Part shown: in pieces, positions 9,301-15,330 of the stretch
How the letters are laid out: every line of letters begins with the position of its first letter
Numbering within the stretch: position 1 is the first letter of the stretch
Origin: Syntrophobacteraceae bacterium
GTDB taxonomy: Bacteria; Desulfobacterota; Syntrophobacteria; Syntrophobacterales; Syntrophobacteraceae
Length of the DNA stretch: 33,946 bases
NCBI GenBank assembly: GCA_003566995.1
Contig: PXBG01000099.1
Span: 1-33,946 of the forward strand
Direction of reading: 5' to 3'
Translations under genes and position numbers: made by a program
Notes under the pieces: generated by a model
Seen by the model: the letters and a program-made list of their open reading frames with translations, nothing else
Database searches by the model: none
Told to the model about the DNA's origin: nothing

Positions 9301-9377
9301 GAGTCTCCAAGGCAGTTGGGGGTTGATCCTGTCTCGAAGGTGGTGAGGGATTGAACGAACCCAAAGGAATTACAGTT

Positions 9378-9402
9378 TTGTGTTTGTTAAGGTTGTGTTT
9401 GT
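9378..9402. repeat. Tandem 10-bp direct repeat with 15-bp period
   Basis: TTGTGTTTGT occurs at 9378-9387 and again at 9393-9402, separated by TAAGG. As minus-strand RNA this is ACAAACACAA twice, inside the candidate sRNA or leader. A one-and-a-half-turn DNA operator or an RNA-binding element (A/C-rich, single-stranded) are both possible; neither is shown. Confidence 0.55.
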
Positions 9403-9422
9403 GGTTTTTCCGAAAAAGATGG

Positions 9423-9536
9423 GGTTAGAAAGGTGAAACTTTTTAACTCCACGGTCCAAATGAAATACTTATGAAAACAGCAACTTGAACACAAATCACC
9501 GGTTAGGAATGTAAACTTTTTCCCCCGGCGAGTCAA
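9423..9536. repeat. Pair of imperfect direct repeats of 36-37 bp
   Basis: Copy 1 (9501-9536) and copy 2 (9423-9459) share, on the minus strand, TTG at one end, an invariant AAAAAGTTT and a terminal CTAACC. By eye about 26 of 36 positions match with a single one-base gap. The copies are 78 bp apart. Copy 1 contains the minus-strand promoter; copy 2 has lost the -10 (TCACCT). This may be a duplicated promoter or operator. Confidence 0.5.
9508..9536 (-). promoter_or_regulatory. Sigma-70-type promoter, minus strand
   Basis: The -35 TTGACT (9536-9531, five of six consensus bases) and -10 TACATT (9513-9508, four of six) are separated by exactly 17 bp. The predicted start is near 9501, about 316 nt before the plsC ATG. 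It coincides with one copy of the 36-bp direct repeat, so a regulator bound there would cover the promoter. Confidence 0.55.
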
Positions 9537-9624
9537 CAAGGCATTTGAGTTTGCATGGACGCAAAGGGGAGAGAAGTGTGCTCTTCCGCATGTTTCTATG
9601 GGGATGAGCACAAAGGGGCAGGGG

Positions 9625-9653
9625 TTTCCATGAAAGGGTCAGTGTGCTATACG
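9625..9653 (+). promoter_or_regulatory. Possible ssb promoter
   Basis: TTTCCA (9625-9630) and TATACG (9648-9653) are 17 bp apart; each matches four of six consensus bases. The predicted start is near 9660, about 48 nt before the ssb ATG. The match is modest and no LexA-like operator is visible. Confidence 0.35.
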
Positions 9654-9707
9654 GATCTCTTGGTGCACACAAGAAGACACACATCGCAATGTGGGAAGGG
9701 GTAGAAC

Positions 9708-10202
9708 ATGGCAAAAGGGACAGTGAATAAGGTGATCATCATCGGTCGGTTAGGTGCAGATCCCGACATTCGTTACAGCGCAAACGGTGTGGCTGTGGCC
9801 AAATTCAATGTTGCCACCAACGAACGGGTGCCTGCGGGAGAAGGAAACTGGGAAGATCGAACCGAGTGGCACCGCATCGTGACCTTTGGCAAGACGGCTG
9901 AATTTTGCGGCAACTATCTTGGAAAAGGAAAGCTCATTTATCTTGAGGGAACTCTGAGGACTCAGCAATGGGAAGATGCTCAGGGAACCAAGAGGTACAC
10001 CACGGAAGTGGTGGCCAGAGACATTCAGTTTGTTGGCGGTCCCGGGGATGATCAGGGAAGTTCCGGCCAAGGTGGTGGTTCCGCCCAAGGTGGTGGTTCC
10101 GGAAGAGGTGGCGGTTCGTCAGACCGGCAGGCATACGACCGTTCTCTGGCCGAGGACCTTCCACCTTCACCTCCTGGCAAGGATGATGAGATTCCCTTTT
10201 AG
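9708..10202 (+). CDS. ssb: Single-stranded DNA-binding protein
   Basis: SSB coats ssDNA as a tetramer and recruits replication and repair proteins through its acidic tip. The 164-residue protein opens with 'VNKVIIIGRLGADPDIRY' and carries the OB fold to about residue 110, with WHRIV and 'YLEGTLRTQQW' typical of bacterial SSB. A Gly/Ser linker follows with three GGGS units, then the conserved tip DDEIPF (159-164). The start is set by AAGGGG six bases before the ATG. It stands alone on the plus strand between two minus-strand groups and converges on tatA; a hairpin lies in the 107-bp convergent spacer. Confidence 0.97.
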   Translation: MAKGTVNKVIIIGRLGADPDIRYSANGVAVAKFNVATNERVPAGEGNWEDRTEWHRIVTFGKTAEFCGNYLGKGKLIYLEGTLRTQQWEDAQGTKRYTTEVVARDIQFVGGPGDDQGSSGQGGGSAQGGGSGRGGGSSDRQAYDRSLAEDLPPSPPGKDDEIPF

Positions 10203-10249
10203 TGGAAGGATTGGGGGGGCGGTCTGGGGCATTCACGCGCCAACAGGAA

Positions 10250-10274
10250 GAGGGTGAACCCAAAAGTCACCCTC
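10250..10274. terminator. Hairpin between convergent ssb and tatA
   Basis: GAGGGTGA (10250-10257) and TCACCCTC (10267-10274) form a perfect 8-bp stem with a 9-nt loop, 48 nt after the ssb stop and 36 nt beyond the tatA stop. It lacks a clear U-tract on either strand, so it may be an mRNA 3' stabiliser rather than a true terminator. Confidence 0.45.
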
Positions 10275-10309
10275 CTGCCCAGACCACAGAAGCCCGAATC
10301 GTCATGGAA

Positions 10310-10507
10310 TCATTGGGGTTTGGTCGAATTTCCCTCTATTTTTTCACCGTCTTCTCCCGTTTCCAGCGGTTCGTGGGTGGCCTTTTTGAAGTTTTTGATG
10401 CCCTTTCCAAGGCCGGATCCGATCTCGGGAAGCTTTCCTGCTCCGAAAATGATCAGCACAATGACAAGGATGATTATCAATTCGGGCATGCCGATTCCAC
10501 CAATCAT
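10310..10507 (-). CDS. tatA: Sec-independent protein translocase subunit TatA
   Basis: TatA forms the size-adjustable pore of the twin-arginine pathway that exports folded proteins. The 65-residue product begins [14 protein letters not shown], has one membrane helix (about residues 7-22), the [10 protein letters not shown] hinge, the amphipathic helix [14 protein letters not shown], and a polar acidic tail. The ATG at 10507 has AAGGAG at 7 nt; an in-frame GTG at 10528 lies upstream of that RBS and is rejected. tatB and tatC are not in the window. It lies 27 nt after an unknown zinc-ribbon gene at the end of the hemA group, where export of folded cofactor proteins would fit. TatE-type paralogues cannot be excluded. 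Confidence 0.93.
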   Translation of the reverse strand: MIGGIGMPELIIILVIVLIIFGAGKLPEIGSGLGKGIKNFKKATHEPLETGEDGEKIEGNSTKPQ

Positions 10508-10534
10508 AACACAACTCCTTCGCGCCACTTCCGG

Positions 10535-10936
10535 CTAGGTGTGAAATAAACTTTCCGCTTCCTCGAGAAGCTGAAGAAACTCCTTGGAGTGCTTGTAACG
10601 GTCCAGACACTTCTGGTGCTCCAGCCAGCTCCTCCAGACTTCCAGCCACTGATCATTGTGCCAATAGTATTTGGGGCCCTGCTCTTCGCCTTTAGCTCTC
10701 TGCTGAAATTCCTCGTACTCTTCCTGGCAGTTGCTGCAAAAAGGGTAAGGAGTTGCATAACGCGAGGACTCTTTCTTGCCGGCCTCAATCTGTGAACCGC
10801 ATTTGGCGCACTTCACCACGCAGCGCGTGCACTGAAATATTTTTCTGAGCACTTCCAGCTTTTTTTGCCGCAGGTCCGTGTCTCTCATGGATTTTAAATC
10901 CTGGGCTTTTTTTCCGAATTCCAAGATCTCGGCCAT
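10535..10936 (-). CDS. Conserved-looking zinc-ribbon protein of unknown function
   Basis: I do not recognise the family. The 133-residue product has a charged N-terminal helix (1-33), then CTRCVVKCAKCG (C36, C39, C43, C46), and CSNC (C67, C70). This suggests one structural zinc site built from two of the first CxxC groups and the third, or a metal-sulfur centre. A Trp/Tyr/Glu-rich helical C-terminal half follows (KYYWHNDQWLEVWRSWLEH). There is no signal peptide or membrane segment. The ATG at 10936 has GGAG six bases upstream. It lies 13 nt after the hemA stop and 27 nt before tatA, so it is probably co-transcribed with both. Confidence 0.8.
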   Translation of the reverse strand: MAEILEFGKKAQDLKSMRDTDLRQKKLEVLRKIFQCTRCVVKCAKCGSQIEAGKKESSRYATPYPFCSNCQEEYEEFQQRAKGEEQGPKYYWHNDQWLEVWRSWLEHQKCLDRYKHSKEFLQLLEEAESLFHT

Positions 10937-10949
10937 GGTGGCTCCTCAC

Positions 10950-12305
10950 TTATTTTTTCATGCTTTTTAATAAGTTATGGTAATTCATATCACTTGGGGT
11001 TTCATGAGTCAAGGCGCAGCTCGAATCGCCATCTCGTTCCATGAGGTTGAATATTTGCTGAGTGAAGTCCACGCAGACCTGCCCCGTTTCTCTTTCACTC
11101 TTCCTTTTCAAATACAGTATAGGGTCGTGTAAAATTTTCCTGACGATGGAATCCGTGAGCACCTCAATGGCGCTGCGTTCCGATTCACTCAAATGGGGCA
11201 AACCGGAAAGAGTTTTTTGAACCTCCATTTTGCGAATGGCTTCAGCTTTGTTTCGAAGAGCGATGATCGTTGGAACCACTTTGAGGGTGCACAACCAGTC
11301 CTCAAACTTGAGAACTTCCTCCGCAACGATATGCTCAGCCCTTTGTGCTTCACGTTTTCGGTCTTCAAGGTTCAGGTCGATGACCCCCTGCAGTTCGTCT
11401 ATGTCATAGACGTAAGCGTTGTCGATTTCATTGATTCTGGGATCGATGTCCCGGGGTACGGCAATGTCGATGAAGAAAAGGGGCCTGTTTCGCCGTTCCC
11501 GCATGCGGGACTTCACGTCTCCATGAAACAGGATCGGCTCAGGGGACCCGGTGGAGGTGAGCACGATGTCGGTGGTCTTCAGTTTGTCCAAAATGTGTTC
11601 AAAGGGCACGGTTTCCCCTTTGAATCTTTTGGCCAGGGAAATGGCTCTTTCGAGGGTTCGATTGGCGACGGCCAACTGGCAAACACCCTGCGCAAGGAAA
11701 TGCTCGGCGGCCAGTTCGGCCATTTCTCCGGCACCGATGAGTAAAACGCGTTTGTCGTCCAGTTTTCCAAAGATTTTTCTGGCCAGTTCCACGGCTGCAT
11801 AACTGATGGAAACAGCATACGATCCGATGCAGGTTTCGGACCGGACTCTTTTGGCGACGGAAAAAGTTTTGTGCAGTAGCCGATTGAGGATAACTCCCAC
11901 GGTTTTGCATTCTGTGGCCTGCCGGTAAGCGGTCTTGATCTGGCCCAGAATCTGGGGCTCTCCCACCACCATGGAGTCCAGGCTGGAGGCCACACGAAAA
12001 AGGTGCTTCACGGCTTCCGTATGGTGATGAATGTAGAAATGCTGATCCAGGGAATGGGTGAGGTGCTCTCCCAGGTGGTTTCTGAGCAGGCACTTCACCT
12101 CATTCAGGGATTCATGCACATTGCTGCAGGTGAACAGTATTTCTACTCGATTGCAGGTGGAGACGAAAAACATTTCATCCACGTGCTGGAGCTGTGGCGC
12201 ACGCACAAGGGGATTGACCTTTTCCCTGCAGGCAACGGCGAGTTGCTCGCGCACTTCAACGGGTGCGCTCTTGTGGTTCATTCCTATGAGAACAATCTCT
12301 GCCAT
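10950..12305 (-). CDS. hemA: Glutamyl-tRNA reductase
   Basis: HemA reduces glutamyl-tRNA(Glu) to glutamate-1-semialdehyde, the first committed step of C5-pathway tetrapyrrole synthesis. The 451-residue protein has the N-terminal 'IGMNHKSAPVEVRE' block, the catalytic cysteine C51 in STCNRVEI, 'VVGEPQILGQIK', and a Rossmann segment with LLIGAGEMAEL (about 190-200). A C-terminal dimerisation helix follows. The ATG at 12305 is 8 nt after the ccsA stop. It is preceded by ccsA and the siroheme synthase domain in one transcription unit, as in other bacteria with HemX/CcsA-hemA pairs. HemL and HemB are not here. Confidence 0.96.
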   Translation of the reverse strand: MAEIVLIGMNHKSAPVEVREQLAVACREKVNPLVRAPQLQHVDEMFFVSTCNRVEILFTCSNVHESLNEVKCLLRNHLGEHLTHSLDQHFYIHHHTEAVKHLFRVASSLDSMVVGEPQILGQIKTAYRQATECKTVGVILNRLLHKTFSVAKRVRSETCIGSYAVSISYAAVELARKIFGKLDDKRVLLIGAGEMAELAAEHFLAQGVCQLAVANRTLERAISLAKRFKGETVPFEHILDKLKTTDIVLTSTGSPEPILFHGDVKSRMRERRNRPLFFIDIAVPRDIDPRINEIDNAYVYDIDELQGVIDLNLEDRKREAQRAEHIVAEEVLKFEDWLCTLKVVPTIIALRNKAEAIRKMEVQKTLSGLPHLSESERSAIEVLTDSIVRKILHDPILYLKRKSERETGQVCVDFTQQIFNLMERDGDSSCALTHETPSDMNYHNLLKSMKK

Positions 12306-12313
12306 AGCCCAAC

Positions 12314-13135
12314 CTATTCAACGGAAAATGTGTGGTGCCCCTCGAGGAAAAGGCTGACACCCAGAAAAGTCATGAGAATGCCCATGAAGCCCAGGATGGC
12401 CAAAAGGGCGGCCTTCCTTCCCCTCCAACCCACGGCGAGCCGTTCGTGAAGCAGGACCGCATAAATGCACCACGTGATGAGGGCCAGGATCTCTTTGGGA
12501 TCCCAGTTCCAGGGGGATCGCCACACAGTGCTGGCGTAGGTGAAACCGGTGATGAGGCCCACCGTCATGAAAGGGAATCCGAGGAGCAGACAATGTTCGT
12601 TTATCTTATCAAGGCGCTGCAGTGAAGGCAGCCTTGAATAGAGAAAGCCAAAGTTTTTATTTTTGATTTGGCGTTCCTGCAAAAGATACATGACACTGGC
12701 ACAAAAGGCCAAAGCGAAGAGCGCGTAGGCAAAGAAGAGGGTGGTCACATGAAAAACCACCCAGCCACTTTCGAAAGCACCCGATGCGGGAATGATGTCA
12801 CCGGGCAGGAGGGTTGAAATGAGCATGAAGACGACGGCCAGGGGTGAAACGAAAGAGCCCAGTATTCTCAGGTCCAGGCGCATTTGGACGATCAGGTAGG
12901 TGGTGACCAGAATCCATGAAAAAAAGGACATGGCCTCCTGCGGGCTTGTGACGGCCAAATGCTGGACGGAAACGGACCGCACCACAATGGCGACAAGATG
13001 GAAAGCAGCGCCTGCAGAAAGGATCCACCAGGCCACGCGATGAATGATGCTCAGGTCGCGGAACAGGTAGACCAGGTATCCCACCGTGCCGCAACTGTAG
13101 CAAAAGGTGGCGATCATCAAAAAGACGGATTCCAT
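12314..13135 (-). CDS. ccsA: CcsA/HemX-type cytochrome c assembly membrane protein
   Basis: The protein has 273 residues and about eight hydrophobic segments across its length. It carries the tryptophan-rich heme-handling motif as WRSPWNWDPKE (205-215), with flanking histidines H129 and H230 of the kind that coordinate heme in CcsA. The family includes CcsA (system II cytochrome c synthase partner) and HemX, which sits next to hemA and affects its level. The position directly before hemA suits HemX, while the intact WxWDPKE motif suits heme transport. A CcsB partner is not in the window. The ATG at 13135 lies inside the end of the preceding gene (19-bp overlap), with GGAAAG as RBS. Confidence 0.85.
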   Translation of the reverse strand: MESVFLMIATFCYSCGTVGYLVYLFRDLSIIHRVAWWILSAGAAFHLVAIVVRSVSVQHLAVTSPQEAMSFFSWILVTTYLIVQMRLDLRILGSFVSPLAVVFMLISTLLPGDIIPASGAFESGWVVFHVTTLFFAYALFALAFCASVMYLLQERQIKNKNFGFLYSRLPSLQRLDKINEHCLLLGFPFMTVGLITGFTYASTVWRSPWNWDPKEILALITWCIYAVLLHERLAVGWRGRKAALLAILGFMGILMTFLGVSLFLEGHHTFSVE

Positions 13136-13809
13136 GCTTCTTTCCAGAGAGATTCAATTTCCGTTGGCGTGAGCAGCGGGGCACAGGTTTTGCTCAGGGT
13201 TTGAATGGCTTTGTATTCTCCCTGATCCTGCATCCATTCAAGCAGGGGCAGCCTGCTCACCTTTTTGAAAAGGTCCTGATTTTGAGAGCTTTCAAGTCCC
13301 TTTGCCTGAATCTTTTCCCGAAGCAGCTCCATGAAGCGCAGCAATCTTCCCCACTCCTGGCCAAACTGTCCTTCCAGCTGTTCGCGAATTTGCCTGGCGA
13401 TTGCCGGGCTGGCTCCCCCTGTGCTGATGGCAACGGAAAGGGAACCGCGATGGATGACAGATGGCACAATGAAGGAACCCTCTTTGGGGTTTGAGGCCGC
13501 ATTGCACCAAAGCCTTCGTTCCCTGGCGTCCGCTGCTATGCGGCGATTCAGTTCCCGGTCACTGGTCGCCGCGAAGACCAGGTCCATTTCCTCCAGTGAA
13601 GCGGGGTTGTATTCATTTTCTAAATGAGTCAGATAGCTTTTCCGGACACACTCCCCAAGAAAGGGAGTGAGTTCCCGGGAAAGGACAAAGACCTTTGCTC
13701 CATGGGAAAGCAGGGTTCTGATTTTTCGCTCTCCAACGCTCCCGCCTCCGATCACCAGGCACCTGGCGTTTTCAAGGCTGAGGAAAACGGGGTAGCGGGG
13801 AAAGCTCAT
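13117..13809 (-). CDS. Precorrin-2 dehydrogenase (siroheme synthase N-terminal domain, Met8/CysG-N type)
   Basis: This enzyme oxidises precorrin-2 to sirohydrochlorin with NAD+; Met8-type members also insert iron. The 230-residue protein starts MSFPRYPVFLSLEN, followed by the Rossmann loop VIGGGSVGERK (19-29), 'LVFAATSDRELNRRI' and 'NPKEGSFIVPSVIHRGSLSVAISTGG' with the family's Ser-Thr-Gly-Gly block, plus an all-helical tail. It lacks the methyltransferase half of CysG. I chose the ATG at 13809 (GGAA at 7-9 nt) over a GTG at 13830 and an ATG at 13821, which lack an RBS. Position with ccsA and hemA implies siroheme or siroheme-derived heme synthesis. Confidence 0.9.
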   Translation of the reverse strand: MSFPRYPVFLSLENARCLVIGGGSVGERKIRTLLSHGAKVFVLSRELTPFLGECVRKSYLTHLENEYNPASLEEMDLVFAATSDRELNRRIAADARERRLWCNAASNPKEGSFIVPSVIHRGSLSVAISTGGASPAIARQIREQLEGQFGQEWGRLLRFMELLREKIQAKGLESSQNQDLFKKVSRLPLLEWMQDQGEYKAIQTLSKTCAPLLTPTEIESLWKEAWNPSF

Positions 13810-13979
13810 GGCGAATTCCATGGGATCCACGATGTCTGGCGCAGGGCCAAATGGTGAATGAGGAGCGGTTCATTGGCTCTTGTGCCGTAAAAGCTCTGCA
13901 CTGCTTCCGTTTTTTCCCGTTCAACAAGGACACGCCCGGCTGGAGGAACGTGAAGCACACGCACGCAGGAATCTATCAT
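13806..13979 (-). CDS. Doubtful 57-codon ORF upstream of siroheme synthase
   Basis: An ATG at 13979 opens a frame of 57 residues (MIDSCVRVLHVPPAGRVLVE...) whose TGA overlaps the next gene's ATG as ATGA, as coupled genes do. Against it: a poor RBS, no recognised domain, and a promoter candidate (13970-13998) that would start transcription inside it. It may be chance. Confidence 0.2.
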   Translation of the reverse strand: MIDSCVRVLHVPPAGRVLVEREKTEAVQSFYGTRANEPLLIHHLALRQTSWIPWNSP

Positions 13980-14127
13980 GATCCCAACGAGCAGACAAGG
14001 AGCAGAGGGGTTCCTGTCGCTGCAAAGGTTGTGTCCGAAAGCACCTGAAGGGTTCCTGAAAAGGAAGGCGGAGCCAGAGGCAACGTGCAGCATGGCCTGG
14101 TGTTGGAGATTTGATGAGGTCTTTTTT
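13810..14127. other. 318-bp spacer between polyprenyl synthase and siroheme synthase genes
   Basis: Apart from the doubtful 57-codon ORF and a promoter candidate, I see no gene. There is no U-tracted hairpin after the polyprenyl synthase stop, so transcription could read through. GGTTCCTG occurs twice (near 14009 and 14050) without obvious meaning. Confidence 0.5.
13970..13998 (-). promoter_or_regulatory. Possible promoter for the siroheme/ccsA/hemA group
   Basis: TTGTCT (13998-13993) and TAGATT (13975-13970) are separated by 17 bp, each four of six to consensus. The predicted start is near 13963, about 154 nt before the siroheme synthase ATG. The long leader and modest match keep confidence low. 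Confidence 0.35.
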
Positions 14128-15177
14128 CTAGGTGCGGCGGCAGAGGACAAAATCCGCAATGTCCTGCAGAAGGGCCTTGGTGGGATGGCCGGGAAAGACT
14201 TCAAGGGCTTCCTTGGCCGCACCCACGTGCTTCAACGCCGACTGACAAGTGTAATCCAGGCCGCCGCATCCGGTGACAATGCTTTTGACCTTGAGGAAAT
14301 CTACCGGGGAAATTTCATCGGCGCTGAAGATTTCTTTCAGACGCTGCCGATCCTCATGGGCACAATGGGCAAAAGTGTGAATGAGGGGCAGTGTGGCCTT
14401 CCCTTCCTTGATGTCATTGCCAATGGGTTTTCCCAGCTCTTCCACTTGGCCCGTGTAGTCCAGGGTGTCGTCAATGAGTTGAAAAGCGATTCCCAGATGA
14501 TGGCCGTACTGGCGAAGGGCCAGCTCCTCCTGGTGGGACCCACCGCCAAAGATGGCTCCGATCTGGCAGGCAGCGCTGATGAGGACCGCCGTTTTTCTCG
14601 TGATGATCTCAAGATACTCCTCTTCGGCGACCTCCAGATTGTCCGCATTGATGAGCTGCAGCACTTCCCCTTCTGCCATGAGGGTGGTGGCGCGGGTGAG
14701 AACCTCGAGGATATGAACATCGTTGTGGCTCACGGCCAGGTTGATGGCCTTGGAGTACAAAAAGTCTCCCACGAGCACCACGGCGGGGTTGCCCCAAACG
14801 GTGTTGGCTGCGGGCTGATTGCGGCGCACCTCAGCATGATCCACAACATCGTCGTGAAGGAGGGAGGCCGCGTGCACGAATTCGAAAACAACGGAAAGGG
14901 CCGCGTCCTTATTGCTCCTGTTGCCGCACAAACGGGCGCAGAGGACCATCAAAAGAGGTCTCAGCCTTTTGCCTCCACTTCCCACAATGTAGCGGGAAAC
15001 AACGGAGATAAAGGGAATGGGGGAATGCAGATGCCGGTCTATTTCTGCCTCAATGCGCTCAAGATCGGAACGAATGCGCATGTGAATGCGATCCTTCATG
15101 GATTCTGCAGAGTCAGCATTCAAAAGAGAAGTCAGGGCGATGGGGTGCACTTTTGATGAGTCCGATTCATGGTTCAA
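14128..15177 (-). CDS. Long-chain trans-polyprenyl diphosphate synthase
   Basis: It elongates allylic diphosphates with IPP, most likely making the side chain of menaquinone or ubiquinone (IspB/HepT type). The frame of up to 349 residues has GSGGKRLRP, the first Asp-rich motif DDVVD (109-113) and the second DDTLD (236-240) in 'FQLIDDTLDYTG'. Small residues (A104, S105) lie 4-5 positions before the first motif, which in this family permits long products. The start is uncertain: TTG at 15177 opens the frame without a good RBS, and the ATG at 15099 (residue 27) is a reasonable alternative that better matches usual lengths. A good promoter lies at 15255-15283. Confidence 0.92.
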   Translation of the reverse strand: MNHESDSSKVHPIALTSLLNADSAESMKDRIHMRIRSDLERIEAEIDRHLHSPIPFISVVSRYIVGSGGKRLRPLLMVLCARLCGNRSNKDAALSVVFEFVHAASLLHDDVVDHAEVRRNQPAANTVWGNPAVVLVGDFLYSKAINLAVSHNDVHILEVLTRATTLMAEGEVLQLINADNLEVAEEEYLEIITRKTAVLISAACQIGAIFGGGSHQEELALRQYGHHLGIAFQLIDDTLDYTGQVEELGKPIGNDIKEGKATLPLIHTFAHCAHEDRQRLKEIFSADEISPVDFLKVKSIVTGCGGLDYTCQSALKHVGAAKEALEVFPGHPTKALLQDIADFVLCRRT

Positions 15178-15254
15178 GAGTTTCTTTTTCAGGTGGTTCT
15201 CAAAAACATCCGTCTGTGTTCCAGGGCAAATTGGGGATCCTGCACAAACGCTGT

Positions 15255-15283
15255 TTCATAACGAATAATTGGGAGCATGTCAA
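15255..15283 (-). promoter_or_regulatory. Sigma-70 promoter for the polyprenyl synthase gene
   Basis: The -35 is a perfect TTGACA (15283-15278), followed after 17 bp by TATGAA (15260-15255, four of six). The predicted start is near 15248, 71 nt before the TTG and 149 nt before the ATG candidate. It lies in the 153-bp spacer after rimO and may drive the whole group down to tatA. Confidence 0.6.
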
Positions 15284-15330
15284 AGTGTTTTGCCAAAGCG
15301 TGCTGTTTCCCCGAAATGGCTGAAAGGAAC

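Larger units (their letters stand above)
9257..9501 (-). ncRNA. Candidate small RNA or attenuated leader upstream of plsC
   Basis: A transcript from the promoter at 9508-9536 would begin near 9501 and reach the U-tracted hairpin ending near 9257, giving about 245 nt with no credible reading frame. It could be a free-standing small RNA, or a plsC leader in which the hairpin 72 nt before the plsC ATG acts as an attenuator. I looked for tmRNA, SRP RNA, RNase P and tRNA hallmarks and saw none. The middle is A/C-rich and looks weakly structured, including the duplicated ACAAACACAA element. Function is unknown; both boundaries are inferred from signals. Confidence 0.35.
9186..9707. other. 522-bp divergent intergenic region between plsC and ssb
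   Basis: No convincing protein gene is present. The region is locally AT-rich (9365-9520). On the minus strand it holds a TTGACT/TACATT promoter (9508-9536) and, about 210 nt downstream, a U-tracted hairpin (9257-9300). There is a pair of imperfect 36-37-bp direct repeats (9423-9459 and 9501-9536) and a 10-bp direct repeat (9378-9402). A weaker plus-strand promoter faces ssb. Each is listed separately. Confidence 0.6.

Noticed and set aside
9347-9362. tRNA T-arm-like sequence (GGGTTCG...CCC on the minus strand)
   Set aside because: Only three pairs form, the loop is too long and no acceptor, D or anticodon arms can be built around it.
10069-10126. Repetitive GGTGGTGGTTCC units as a DNA repeat element
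   Set aside because: They are in frame and encode the Gly/Ser linker of SSB, a known variable and repetitive region of the protein.
13978-15156. A 392-codon plus-strand open frame opposite the polyprenyl synthase gene
   Set aside because: It lies antisense to a gene with clear Asp-rich motifs, its translation has no recognisable domain, and its composition is that of a mirror frame in GC-rich coding DNA.
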